This document shows positions 45,099 to 57,272 of a stretch of DNA of 64,000 nt, in pieces (the stretch's first letter is position 1; each line of letters begins with the position of its first letter). Source of the DNA: Rostrohypoxylon terebratum (lineage: Eukaryota > Ascomycota > Sordariomycetes > Xylariales > Hypoxylaceae); assembly GCA_022497145.1 (NCBI GenBank), contig MU385856.1, positions 620,001-684,000 on the forward strand. Reading direction: 5' to 3'. The notes under the pieces are model-generated. The model had not been told where the DNA came from. It was given only the letters and a program-made list of their open reading frames with translations, and did no database searches. A program made the translations under genes and the position numbers.

Positions 45099-46587
45099 TC
45101 AAAACTTCAAAGCAAAAGACTTCAGATACTCGTAGTGTGGAACATTTTCATCCACGCAAGCTCTGATCACCTTCTGGGCCTCATCACCATACTTCTGTCG
45201 CCAATCCTCGTTTTCAGATTCCTCGGTGACAGACTTCTAAATTCGAATTCAATCAGTATGAGAAAGTCCTTTTTCTTAATTAAAAAAAAAAGGGGGGGGG
45301 GAACTCACATGAGCTTGAGTCCTCGCAGTGAGACTCTTGCTGTGAATCGCGTCGTTGTGGAAGCCGTTCCATTTTTCGAATGCCTTGGATACGTATTCCT
45401 GGTTTTCAGGATCATCCCAAGTGAGCATGTCTGGCTTGAATTCGATCCCCGTCTCCTTGCAGAATGCCTTCGCGACGGGCTCCGGGTGGTCGAGCAGATC
45501 ATCGGCGTCGATGACGGTGATGGTAATTTCTCCATCGCTCTTCCCGTTCGATTGCCCAGCCATGCATGGCCCTACCATCTTCTGCTCTCGCAGATAGTCG
45601 AAAAGTCGGCGGAGTTCGACGTAGCCGGCTTCATTCGGCATGAACTCCTTAAAACCGGTGACTTCATCCAAGGGAGGCACGCAACACCGGTAATACGAAG
45701 GTATACCTCGTCTCGGGTGACGAACGAGGAAGGTCCAATGAAACTTTTTAAGGGTTTCTAGAGGGATAACCGTTGGGTTTCCCTCCTCAACGTAGTCGTC
45801 AGTCTTTTTCAGAGACGGCGCGATTGTGGCGGGTGCTCCATTTGGTGGCATCAGGTAATAAGCCATGTCTTTGATGAAAACACGCTTGCCCTGAATGATG
45901 GAATGTAAGTATTCGGACGGTAGCCATATTTAGGAACGTTATAGCGGGCAGATCGATAATTGCGTGAATACTAAAAAAAACGAAAGGTATACGAGGAATG
46001 TGTATAAACCCGCACGGGTACCCTATTATAGACCTTGTGTACCTAGGACCTAGGTAGATACCTACCTACGCAGGTGGCTTTTTAATTTTTTTGGAGATAC
46101 TTTAGCAACTGGATTATGTTTCAATTTAATGAGAACATGTCATTCTCGAGCAATTGAGTTTCGCACTTGCGATATGGGGAAGTGATTTACAGGGTATGAG
46201 TAGAAAGGATAGCGAGAGAAGTAAGGGATCAAAGGCGTTGAGGCGCCAAGAAATTTCTAACCTCACTGCCATCTCTTTCCAGGCGGTTCAGGACATCCCG
46301 GTAGGTGGTTTTTGAAAAGCCACTGCTCTGTCTAGCGGCTTCGTCGCTGGCGTATCGCTCACTAAGTCTCTCGGGACCGTAGTAGAAGCTGTCGCCGAAT
46401 GGTTCGTGGGCACATTGAAGAATGTCCCGACGAGTCATGAATATCTATTGCATTTTAATATGTCAAGACTTAAGACAACCACAACCCCTAGATGAGACTT
46501 TATTGGGGGTTATTTAGGACCAACCCTTTCAAATGCAGTGGAGCAAGCACGTGGGTGCGTGACTAAAAAGACAGGCTTGTCGGACAT
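45099..46587 (-). CDS. Sulfotransferase-like P-loop protein
   Basis: Exons are 46587-46525, 46444-46262, 45890-45309 and 45236-45099 (321 residues); all introns are phase 0. Junctions restore STAFER-IFMTRRDIL, RDGSE-GKRVFIKDM and RTQAH-KSVTEESE. The N-terminus FLVTHPRACSTAFER has the layout of the PAPS 5'-phosphosulfate loop of sulfotransferases (basic residue and Ser/Thr behind a beta strand). Further family words are EPFGDSFYYGPERLSERY, HWTFLVRHPRRGIPSYYR (candidate 3'-phosphate-binding Arg and Ser) and LDEVTGF. The third intron contains long C and T runs near 45285-45300. It is a fungal clade annotated as P-loop or sulfotransferase-like; acceptor and activity are unknown. It converges on MHR1 with 177 bases between the stops. 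Confidence 0.8.
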
Positions 46588-48383
46588 GGCGAAAGTTTGA
46601 GGCTTGATGTTGCAATCGTCGAGCCGAATGAGATGATCGGTATAAGAGGTATAATTGTCCGATCTCTTCACTTAAAAAGTGCACCACGCATAAAATAGTT
46701 GATGGGCGAAACTGACGAAAACGAGACTGATTGCATTTAACTTCTGATTTTTTGAACAATTTGATGATTGAGATTTTCTCGTGGAAGAATGGACGAGAGA
46801 AGAGGAGAAGAAGAAAAAAGCTAAGAGCAAACTTTGACGAGAAACTCTGTAGACTTAATACCTAAAGTGACTTAGAAAACGACTGGAGGTACTCCTGACT
46901 GTAGAGCCCGTCCACGTTCTAAGTTTGTACTTTCAAATTACTCAATCATGGTACCTGTCGGTCATACTAACTGTGTCGATGTACATTGGATCAATACGGA
47001 GGCAGGGAGGCACCCACATAGCTCTCACAAGCAGGTACCTAGATAACTTAAGGCTTACACTTGTCGAACTTTGCAAGCTAATTGGGTGGTGGTGGCTGTA
47101 TACGGGCTTCCTATAGGCTCAGGGGCTAGGTACCGAAAGAGCTACCAGTCCGGCGCGGGTATGTTCTAGATGAACCCCTGAGCGTAAGTTACGTCATGCA
47201 TAGTCGAAAGCTTGGAGATGTACAATTCGCTTGACCGAATAGCTCATGTGTGCGATCGGGACGTCCGTATAGCGTATACCGGTTTGCGAGGTGCGTGGGT
47301 GCCCTGTACATGGATAGGTGCGCAGGTATGCAACTATCTTCAACGAGTCGAGTCGAGTCCTTGAAAGTGGCGGCATTGGGCGTGGGAGCGACCGATAACT
47401 AGACGTAAGAAGAACCGCGCATGGCTAGGTATGTTGGATTATGTATCGGTAAGGCAAGAAGAGTCCAATCGAGACCGTTCTTTGGTAAAGGTGGTGGTAA
47501 AGATGGATGGTCACGATGGCGAGACTATAGGGCGGACAATCTTTAGCGACCCTAGATAGAGAATGACAATTGCCATTAATAGTCATTCAGAATCTTTCTT
47601 GGAGCTGAGAAAAGTTGATAAATGATAGAAATTCTTTCGATTGGGTCCAACAGCGCGGAACTCATTATTAATAGGCTGGCGAAGTTGGCGAAGGGTGTCT
47701 GGATTTGCTGAATTCGATGTTAAAGGCGGTGTTCTAATCCTGTATTAAAATGGCGACATCGGTTCCCTGTCTTAGACGGTGTGGGGGATCATTTAGCTTC
47801 TAATTGGTTCACATCCATTACAGACTTTTTTTCTACGGAAGGAACACCTCACCGTTGGCGATGTACTATGGTGATGAAGGTACCTGGTGTTGTACTTGGC
47901 GTTGTCCAAATGTCTCAAACCTGGAAGTCTCAAAGTTCAAACTCAATTCAAAGTTTGGATCCATCCAAACTTCAATCGAATCTTCATCCCTGCTTTTTCA
48001 TGAAGAAGCTACTAGGTACCTAGGTCCTAGGTATATTTCGCCATGCTTTTTACATTCAATGTTCCTGTACTTTGACGATATGATCATATGTATGATGGAT
48101 GAAAACCTCCGGGTATAGTTTCACAATTCGGGCTGGTCGTACAGAATGCCTCTAGGAAGCCCGTGGCGTCGGGTTAGATGAGTGTCATTGGGCACTTTAG
48201 GTATCTAGACGGATCTTGTCTCAGAACCTTGAAATGTAAAGTCACACAGATGATAAGCAGCCGCCGATTTTGATGGTCATATGATCTCCAAAAAGACTTC
48301 TTCACCTTCCCGTTCCCGAAAGTATCTAGTTGTACTGGATCAGATGAGATGAAATGAACCACGAATACAACATTGAATATCTT
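46588..48383. other. Intergenic between sulfotransferase-like gene and P4H
   Basis: About 1.8 kb with no supported gene. Overlapping CCTAGG palindromes occur at 48012-48032. Open frames near 47781-48118 are short and unlike proteins. Confidence 0.5.
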
Positions 48384-49371
48384 CTAACTTAGCCTGCCCC
48401 AACTCCATATGTTCAGACCGACTTTCGTCCCTTTCGTTACTGTAATATAGTGTGAGTGAAGTGCCATTTTGTCTGAACACGGGATAAGCGAACGAATGGC
48501 CCGTGAAAATACGTACCTGGTAAACCAGCGTGCCACGTTTCGTCCCATCCTCTACCCGTCCCGTCGGGCCGGAAGTTTTCCCAGTACACGGCGTTCCCAG
48601 CCATCGGCTTGAACGTGACACCCAAAACCGGGTGTCCGCTATTCTCCGAGGGACCTTCCTCAGCCTTAGGACACTCAACCCATCGACACCACGGCTCATC
48701 AGGCGCGTCGCGATAGAGCAAAGGAAACTCAGTCCCGCCTCCCTCGACATCGTCAGCCTGCACCCAAGCCATGAAGCTGCTAGCGCGGCCCCAGCCGAGG
48801 GCCCCAGAGCCCCAGTCGAAGTGATGCGCGTAGTGCTGGTTGACGCCGTAACGCTGGGTCCGTAGCCGCTCTATCCACAAGTCGTTCCGCCAGCCCTGGA
48901 TGGCGCGAGCACGGGCCTCGATACACCGCACAGGATCGGTGCGAGGAATCAAGGCGACCTCGGAATCGCGAACTGTTGCATCGCGGTGCGTCGAGTCGCC
49001 ATCGTGAGTAATGGTCGAAGGCTCAAACAGCGGCTCGCTAAAAGCTAGTAAGTATGTATATTTAGGATTCTAGGTAGGCAAGTTGTGAAAATAATTACGG
49101 CCGACCTTATGTCTAGTAAGTAAGACCGCTCCTCTTCCGAGAGGAAGTTCTCGACGTAAATTACGATTGGTGCTTTTGAAAGTACGTGTACCAAATAGGA
49201 ATCTGGAGGGCAATCAGGTGCGGTTTGGTTCGTTGCATCGATGGCAAGCAGCGATTCATTGATGCGAGGCCGAGGGGTCCGAGGGAGGCGGGAAGGTTGC
49301 GGTGAGAAATACTGAATGATTGGATTGTATGCCAGCAAAATAGCAAATCCTATTATGACGTACGAAAACAT
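48384..49371 (-). CDS. Prolyl 4-hydroxylase-like 2-oxoglutarate/Fe(II) dioxygenase, membrane-anchored
   Basis: Exons are 49371-49106, 49037-48517 and 48439-48384 (280 residues). Junctions give YLLDIS-EPLFEPSTI and HAGLP-VTKGTKVGLNIWSWGR. A hydrophobic segment at residues 2-22 predicts an ER signal anchor with the enzyme in the lumen. Iron ligands are visible as H-x-D in YAHHFDWGS and the distal His in DETWHAGLP. The Lys in VTKGTKVGLN is the expected 2-oxoglutarate contact. The family hydroxylates prolines or related residues; the protein substrate here is unknown. The first intron has a poor donor (AAG|GTCGGC) and is the least certain junction. It lies 320 bases downstream of PBN1 on the same strand. 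Confidence 0.82.
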
Positions 49372-49691
49372 TGTGTCATTATCGAGTTGGCCATAAGCAT
49401 AGAATAACGTCCATAGATGGATCAAACTTAAACAGATCTTTGTTTGTTTATGTAGTAATTCATACCTATACGTACGTTGGTTTATCATATCGAATGTCCC
49501 CAGCCCTAGACCCCATCCACATAGTGCCTCTATGTATCCATATGTACAAGTGACGCGTAAGAAAAAACATGCGATCACATGACCCTCAACGCCCATTATC
49601 ATGATTATCATGACCAAATTCCACAACCAACTCCTATAAGTACCCCGTACCCAGGTCATGGCCAGTGTTGACGACACCTCTATATATACAA
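49372..49691. other. Spacer between PBN1 and P4H
   Basis: 320 bases between two genes on the minus strand. No element was recognised; it should hold the PBN1 3' end and the P4H promoter. Confidence 0.5.
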
Positions 49692-51260
49692 TCACAAAGA
49701 CTTCCGCTTCCTCCCTCGCTTAGGGCTTGCAACGACATTAGTCTTGGGGATTCCGAGACAGACCGATACAAGCTTCCAAATTACAAAAACGAATCCCATC
49801 ATAACTATCGTCGCTGTTCCGGAACTAATCCGGTTGGACAATCCCAGATCAAGAACTGGTACCTGGATTTCATGGTAAAGATTCTCGCCTTCGCTCGGCT
49901 TCGCATCAACGTGGAAGAACAATGTGCGAGGTCCAAATAGCCCATCATATCCCAAATTAACTCTATCGAATGGGCTGTTGGGGAATTTCGTACCGTCTTC
50001 CGCGGTACACGCCCAGAAAACCACTGGCCAAGGAACACTAATGTTTCTGTATCCTTGTTCCGAAGGTGCCAAATACCGAAGATGGAGCGGAATCTCAGCC
50101 GTCCACTCCTTGTTTTCCCTTGCATCGGGAGTCTTCAACTCGAGGAGAGCACTAGAGCCCCAGATATTCATAGCGTAGCTAGGTGCCTCAAGGTCAACGG
50201 GTTGACTGATGTAACGCAATGACGTCAAATTCTTCGACGACAAGAACAGCTCATCTCCGAGCTGATATTTGTCTGCAAAGATTGTTCGGGGCAGGGTGAG
50301 ATATGTGTGTAGCGAGCAAGACGAATCTTCTAGTGGCGGCTTGCTTGAACTGAGCTTCAGCTGCATTGTCGGATGTAAACCCCACGGCCGGAGGAAACTG
50401 GATGAGAAGCTCGAGCGAACCGCTTGTTTATGGCGAGATGGGAAGGAGAACAAGGTCGGCGCCGGCCTGGATTCGTCGCCTAACACCGTGAGTAATCCCG
50501 TCACGCCGAGTTCATGTGGCTCTAGGTGCGGAGGGTAATCTGGTGTCATTATTCCTACTTCAGCCCGGTGTTCTGGCTGGGAGTCGATGAATAACGGCTG
50601 TCGTTCGTGGGGCCATAGAGCGCTGACTTTCACGACGTGAGAAATCGCATCGTAGGAGAAGTCTACCGAGTTTGCGTCCAAAAGTCGCTGGGCTCGAGCC
50701 TTGCATTCCGAGTTTCCAGAGACACAGACATATTGTTCTATGTAGGCGGATAGATGGGATAAGTCGTTCAGGATGTGGTAGAACTGGTAGGCAGTCGTAT
50801 GCGAGAACCGATCGTTGGGCAGCTTTGTGAATGACCCCTGTAAAGCGTCAGCGGCCTGAAGGGATGAATATCATAGATACTACGTTTCTCTATGACTACT
50901 TACAGATGTGGATGAACAATCTAGAGGCCCGAAGGCTGTTCTGAAGAAGCGACATAGACGCCCGCCATCGGGCTTCTCGCTATTACCAGGAGTATAGAAA
51001 ACATGTAGACCTGGAGGGATCTTGGAGGTCCAAGGGCCTATAGTTGTGAAGGCAGTAGGTTTTTGCCATCGTATGTATAACTCTTGAGATTCTCTCAGCA
51101 CATGCTGAAGCTCTATGGGAAGCTCCTCAAGAGCTAGTGTGATGCGGTCCTCTCGCTCGGCGATAATGTCCGGACCAGAAATAGAACGACCTGAGAGCTT
51201 CAAGGCACGAGGTTCTACCCCGTTCTCGTTCTTATGGAAGTATGTAATCCTTTGACGCAT
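49692..51260 (-). CDS. PBN1: Pbn1 / PIG-X, GPI-mannosyltransferase I stabiliser
   Basis: ER membrane protein required for stability of the first GPI mannosyltransferase (Gpi14/PIG-M) and for some protein processing. Exons are 51260-50904 and 50837-49692, giving 500 residues; the intron (GTAAGT ... TACAG) joins PLDCSSTS to GSFTKLPNDRFSHTTAYQF. The start MRQRITYF is the conserved Pbn1 beginning, so the ATG at 51260 is chosen over upstream codons. The lumenal domain includes MQLKLSSS and TYLTLPRTIFADKYQL, with the PIG-X pattern VPWPVVFWAC near residue 400. A single C-terminal membrane helix (TATIVMMGFVFVIWKLVSV) is followed by a short basic tail KRGRKRKSL. It matches the type I topology of the family. 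Confidence 0.92.
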
Positions 51261-51360
51261 CTTGTAAGGTATATGCTTCTTTATCTTGTAATGATCGGAG
51301 ATGTCGAGTGTTCTTGGAGAAGAGGGACATGGATAATCACAAGTCTCCATTCTTCAAAAC

Positions 51361-51387
51361 GTTCCAAGGGTTCCAAGGGTTCCAAGC
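51361..51387. repeat. 9-bp tandem repeat, 3 copies
   Basis: GTTCCAAGG is repeated twice exactly, with a third copy ending in C. It lies just upstream of PBN1. Confidence 0.9.
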
Positions 51388-51921
51388 TTCTCCAAGTCGG
51401 ATCAAAGGTGGCCCATGCTCTTATTCTCCTAGTAAAAATGGATGTATCTAGGTACCACTAAGGGGGGGTAGGCTGATAAGATGGATAGGGCTGATAAGAT
51501 AAAAATTGGACAGGTGACTAAAAATTCTAAGACCTTTTCTGAGACTCGAGTTTGGAGTTTAGAACTTTTTACACCTTGGGAAAAAAAATTCAATTGAGAA
51601 CTTCAACTTGTGACTAGAACTCAATTGAACTTCAACCAAAGGGAAGAAAAATAAACCAAAAGAACCAAAAACCTCCCGGTCGTTCCAGAGGAGAGACACA
51701 CCGCGCTTTTCTATTCCGCATGTTCGCATCAGACCAACCACGTAATGCCGCCGATCGGGCTGCGATCCTAGCTTTCTGCCCAAAAAATGGACCCCTAGTT
51801 GCAAGATTTTCCAATAGATGCAATACAGCTGTTTTGCATTACAGCAAATCACTTTACACGTATCCGCTAGCTCTAGCCTAAAGGAAGGAGGCACGCAACC
51901 CCAGCGACAACTTTTTTTGAA

Positions 51922-51957
51922 CCCATTAAACCCATTGAGCCCATTGAGTCCATTGAA
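51922..51957. repeat. 9-bp minisatellite, 4 copies
   Basis: The units are CCCATTAAA, CCCATTGAG twice and TCCATTGAA. Three CAGCGG/AAGCGG words follow up to 51987. Confidence 0.9.
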
Positions 51958-54243
51958 CCCCAGCGGAACCAAGCGGCACCCAGCGGCAACAGTAACGTTC
52001 GCTCCTGACCCAACCCTGAATCCCCTTGATTAGCCCTGAATAACCCCGACTGCCCCGACCAGCCACCTCCCAGCCAGCGCATAATAGAGTTTTTACCATT
52101 TTGATCATTCCTGACATTTCTGACCATAAATGACCATAATTGACCATGGGTAGGCCCTGGTGCGCTACTGCAAGACCAAGCCTGGATTGTGAAGAACTTG
52201 CATAAAAAAGAAGAAATCGAACCTAGCAATCTAACGTCCGAGTAACGTCCAAGTGCATCATGAGACACACCGCTCTCTGCCCTTCAAAAATACCCTAGGT
52301 CCCTAGGACCTAGGTTATACCAACCCCCGCGGCAGGACAAAAATAAAATTCTTGCAAGTTCCTGATAAAATACATATACCCAGCCCTGCCAGCCCTCTCC
52401 TTTTCAGCCATTTCACGAAGTAACTTCTTGTTGTGGTAATTTCGAAACGACCATCTGTCCTAGTGCGATCAGTGAGAGTAGCGTTGATAATATCCACGAA
52501 AAAAATGCAAGTCCGAGGTTTGTCGACTTTCTGGGAAAAGGGGCTCGAGGTCCCAAAGATTAGGAGTATTGCTTACCTAGTAGCATTGTCAATTCAACGG
52601 CCCGTCGAACCTCGTGCGAATCTAAGACACCATTATTACTAGCAATTTACATCGTGAATCAACCCGGAAAAGCTGACCAATTCCTCGATTCTATGCGTAT
52701 GGCTATGGCGGATGGATTGTGGATACCATAGGCCACGAGATGGCTGGATGACTGCTTTCGAGTCTGAGCGTCTTGGCAAGCTGAGCGATACGATTCAAGA
52801 CATGTGAACTTCAAGGCGGCTACACCCGCCTCATTGTTCACCAGACGGAATTGTTGGATGATAGGTACCTAGCATACTCAGCCTACTGGGTAGGTACCTA
52901 GTATTCACCATCACCAGCGCCACCAATTTTGCTTCTTCCGCGGCTGCTGAACACATATCCGAAGTGGGGCTCACGCGCCAGTTCAACCTGCCAGTTCAAT
53001 ACTTGCCTGCGGGGAGCGGATAGCCGGTGCCCCAGCCGTGATCAATTTCGGTGGCGCTACCTGGCTTAAGTGGAGAATCAGATCGTCGAAGCACGGAATA
53101 AGACTAGGCCCTTCGCAACACGGAATAAAGGCGCTTGCGCTTCTCAGCATATCCGGCATCCTCGATTCCGCCGAGAACATCAGTCTCAGCATCCGTACAT
53201 AGTACCAGGCTCCAGCGATAACGAAAAGCACGTACTCGCTGCTGCGTAGTTGATTTGCCCTCTGTTCCCCATGACGCCAGATGTACCGGTAAGCATGGTA
53301 AAAGAGCCGAAATCATCGAACAACGTGGCGAATGCTTCGTTTTTTCGTGCATCTTCGCGTGCAAGGAATTATTCATCTAGGGATGTAATCTCGAAAGGCT
53401 CGTCCTACTATTTTGCGCGAGTACGAGGAATAGTTCCGGTCCGTAAAAAGATCTTATTCTTAGTGCCTGGTGCTCTGGAGATCGAGACATACTTCACAAT
53501 CAGAGAATCTGTATTATTATTATTACCTAGGTATACTTTCCACTGTAGAAGAATGCGAAAGAATGAGTATTAAACCGAGCGTATCGTGAGTGAAAGGGGT
53601 AGAGCCCGTCCTTAGGTAAATGCTGGCAAAGGAGATTCCAGCACCCTCACCCATCTAATCCGTAGATCACACATTCAAATCACCAAGTTGAGAAGCTACG
53701 ACGAAATGTAGATAGATACTCGTATCAATTAATGCTACGGCATCTCCCTGCTATCACTAGGACCATTTCTTCCTGCTCCTGCTCGCGCCGACCGTCAATC
53801 TTACGATCCCCTACGCTTTTCTTGTGCCTCGGGCCTCTCAGCTACCTCGTAGGTATGGTGAGCCAGCCCTAGCGGGACACAATGTCGTCGGTGCTGCTAG
53901 AATTATCGATGCAAAATTGCGTGGTCTATTTTATCTCTCCCGCCCCTTCACCCCTACCCCTTTCCACTGCCAATGAATACTCTTCTTAGAAGTCGGAAAC
54001 GTTTCTGAATGCGTACTGTACAGTCCTAGAATGTAATGCGTAATGTAAGTATGGTTTTAGACCACCGCCCCCTTCGCGACCCGTAGTAGAGAAGGAGTTC
54101 GATGATATGCCATAAAGGCTCTTATTGAAAATTTGGGGGAAAAAAGGTCGACTTCTGCGGGAGAAATGCCCCTTGCGTGGTTAACGACCTCCGTGTAACT
54201 GACGCCGCACTTCTTGATACCGAGGGATGTTTGCTTTGGACTG

Positions 54244-57200
54244 CTAATCCCACCTGTGATCTTCGCGCTCTGCTTCCAGCCGTCTCATACGGGCTTCCTC
54301 ATCTCCCACACTGACGGCCTCGCTGCGGCGGCTCTTTCGGCGGCCACCGCGATCATCGCCCGTTTCACGGCCACGCTTCACGCCTGAAGAGCGACCTGCT
54401 ATCGTCGCCATTCGTTGCGCTTCTTTGAGAAGACGCTCGCGGTCACGGGCTTCGCGTTCCAAGGTATGTGGATCCTTCCCAGGGGCACTAGGCGCAGATT
54501 TCTGTCCAGCTACAGAGGATTGGGAGGGACGCCGGGACGATTCGCTTTCGCGTCTGTTCGAATTAGAGGGCCTATTGCTAGCGCCTTTTATCTCGAGTCC
54601 CGAGCTCTGCTTGTTACTAGCTCCTTTGATAGAGAAGTTACTTCGAGGACCGGTAGGGGGGTTGAAGCTTTTATCCGAGGGTTCTACTGGTGTAGGTAGG
54701 GCACTAGAAGTCTTACTGCTGCGACGCTGGCGGTTTTCGTCATGGTCGCGAGCGTGGTCTTTCGTGCGGTCCTTTTCTCGGTCTCTTTCTCTGTCTCGCT
54801 CCCGTTCGTAGTCCTGGTCGCGATCGCGGTGAGATCTATGACCGGATTTCCTGTGTCGGTCATAGTCGCTATCTCTTTCAATATCGCGATCTCGACGCTT
54901 CTCATCACGATCACGACGACTTCGGTGGTCAGATCGTCTATGTTCACGATCGCCCGGAGAAGCGGACCTTGAGCGATCTTCGTGCTTCCCATCTCTTGAG
55001 CGACCTCGGTAATCATCTTCATCTTTAGTTGATTGTCTCCTGCTTTTATGCTTGCGGCGCCGGCGGCCGCCTTCACGATCATCGTCCGAAACTGATACGG
55101 AGCGATGTCGCCTATGCCTACGGGCTTCCTTACGATCCTTGCTGCGACTTCGACTCCTGGATCGGCTCTTGGAAACAGTGTACGTCCTAGATTGGTCACG
55201 ATCTCCATCATGAGGACGTCCTCTGCTCTTCTCATCATCAACATGTTCTCGGTCACGTTCACGATGGTGCCGATCCTTGCCTCTGGATGAAAGCAGAGAA
55301 CTACTCCGCGACTTTGGCTTGTCTGCTACCGGGCTTGCTACAACCGTAGCATTAGTACGTGAGATTGGGCTCCTCTCACCAGTGATAAGACCACGCGCTC
55401 TTAGGTGATGAAGACTAGTGTTAGGAAGACCCTGCCTCATCGCTTTAGGACCGGTAGGAGCATTCAATGGTCTATCGGGAGCCGCAGTTTGAATATGCAA
55501 TGGGCCACCAGTTCCATGAGAGGGGCCTTGAGGGGCCGAATGTTGATCTCTAGAAGATACATCACCCTTGTCACTCGCAGGATCTTCCTGCACAGATTTA
55601 GAGCCGTTCTCCTTAGGTCTGGATCCATTACCAGCGGCATGATCGGTATTATCATGAACACCCTCTGCTTCGGTCTGTTCGGTTACCCCATGTTTTTGTT
55701 CGTCTGAATTGGACTCTTCTCGTTTTGCTCGGCCAAATTCGTCAACGTTACTGGAGGGCTGCTCTGCTACTTGGGGATCGTCCATTGCTTGTTGGCCGTC
55801 ATTATTACCAGAGTACTGATGGCCGTGTCCGGCCCAACCTGCGTTTGCGTTATATCCATGATGGTATCCACGGCCGTAGCCGCTGTGGAAGCCTCGGCCT
55901 CGGCCTCTTCCACGGTAACCTCCGTAGTGACCCCGGCGATATTCATTGAGCTGGTTGTGATGGCCATAATTACCTGAATTGAAGCCTGTACGGAAGCCAG
56001 CATTAAAGTTGCCAAAGTCACCATTTCCCATTCCAGGAGCATTTGGATTGAAATTATCTTGGCCGACGTTCCATGATTGCTGTCCGTTCCAGTCATTGTT
56101 TCCGCCATTGAACCCATTCATGCCCATGTTCATGTTCATGCCGTTCATGCCCATGCCCTGCGCGCCAAAGCCACCATTCATCATCATATTCTGCATCGCC
56201 ATGGGATCCATCATTCCTGAGTGGTTGAAGGTTAGTCATGAAATTCGTACTCTAAAAGGGGAGAGGCTTTCTTACCCATCATGGGGAAAGAACCAAAAGC
56301 GGCTGGGTTCATCCCACTTTGCATGGCCATCATCATCTGCATCTGGCTCAGGTCTCCGTTTCCGAAGTTCATGAAATTGCCGTTCATCGAGTCGAAACCG
56401 GTACCCATGCCAGACTGCGTCTGCTGACCATTCTCGTTCTCATCACCTTCGCCTTGGTCGTCCTGATCACCCTTCTGCGTCTCCTCTGACGTCACGCCGT
56501 CCTGGCCTTCTTGCCCGTTAGGGGCAATGGCTTTGGATTCATCGTCTCCGACGACTTGTTCTTGCGCCTGCCCATTTGTCTGGACACCCTGTATTACTTA
56601 GTTAATTGGGATTCCAGAAACGGTGAATATTGATTGAAATACCTCTTCAGGCTGAACATCGTTATCCGGTTTCGGGTCAGCAGCCGGACCCTCCTCCGAC
56701 TCGACCGCGACAGGCGGTTCTACGGGACCAGTAAGTTGGGTCTCCGCGCTAGCCTGTACAGCAGGAGCAGTGTTCGTAGAAGATTGCTCGGTAGACGTTT
56801 GTGTCTGAGCTGGAGCGGGCGTGTCCTGCGCAGGGGTAGTCGGGGTAGAGCCGTTGGTTTTGGGTCGGGCGCTTTCTCGTTTCTTCTCCTCGGTCTTCAA
56901 GAAGACTCTAATGGTAGTTCGGAGGGATTTGTAAATGGTACAGTCCGATGCCGATACTGGAGAGTGTTCACAGACTGGGCATGAAGAGGGTAGAGTTGAT
57001 TGGCCTAGAATCCATCAGAATCTACATCAGGGACCTAAGGGAGGATACACCAGGTCATATCAAAACTTACATTTGTCGCATATAGCAGTCTCGCAACAGG
57101 GCAGTCGGAAAGCGTTAACGGCTAATTTACTACACACTGCGCATCGTAACTTGGTGGGTAGTTCGGCCGGTGTGAGAGAACTAAAGGAAGTCAGCTATCG

Positions 57201-57272
57201 AAATCTGGCGAATGGCTTATTCGGTGGGTCATACTTGGCTAGCTCAAGCTGAGCTTCTGTCAGCGCGGCCAT
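54244..57272 (-). CDS. RING-type protein with Met/Gly/Asn-rich and RS-rich C-terminus
   Basis: Exons are 57272-57235, 57180-57071, 57004-56643, 56588-56276 and 56216-54244 (931 residues), all in phase. The N-terminus carries a compact cysteine module: CAVC, LPCCETAICDKC and SSCPVC with a following CEH-like spacing, that is a RING/U-box-like zinc finger resembling the one in Mpe1/RBBP6 (no DWNN or zinc knuckle is seen). Then come a Glu/Ala/Pro/Thr-rich linker, a Met/Gly/Asn-rich segment, an RGRGRGRG box with Tyr/Gly/His repeats, and a long Arg/Ser/Asp/His region with SRSRSRSK words. The layout suggests an RNA-processing protein, possibly an E3 ligase in speckles or cleavage/polyadenylation. 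I do not recognise a named yeast orthologue. Confidence 0.75.

Larger units (their letters stand above)
51261..54243. other. 3 kb gene-free, repeat-bearing stretch
   Basis: No supported gene. It holds a 9-bp repeat at 51361-51387, GCTGATAAGAT direct repeats near 51471-51500, a second 9-bp array at 51922-51957 followed by CAGCGG words to 51987, and CCTAGG palindromes at 52300-52315 and 52865-52905. An AGCGCCACC inverted pair lies near 52918 and 53060. Collagen-like open frames over the array are explained by the repeat. Confidence 0.5.

Noticed and set aside
47781..48118. Two overlapping plus-strand frames
   Set aside because: Short, one in each of two frames over the same DNA, no protein-like pattern.
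51559..52268. Collagen-like open frames on the minus strand (Gly/Asn/Phe or Gly/Ser/Met repeats)
   Set aside because: They are fully explained by the 9-bp minisatellite read in different frames, have no conserved context and no plausible start or splice structure.
52918..53062. AGCGCCACC inverted pair about 130 bases apart
   Set aside because: Only about nine matching bases per arm and no further complementarity inside; too weak for an element.
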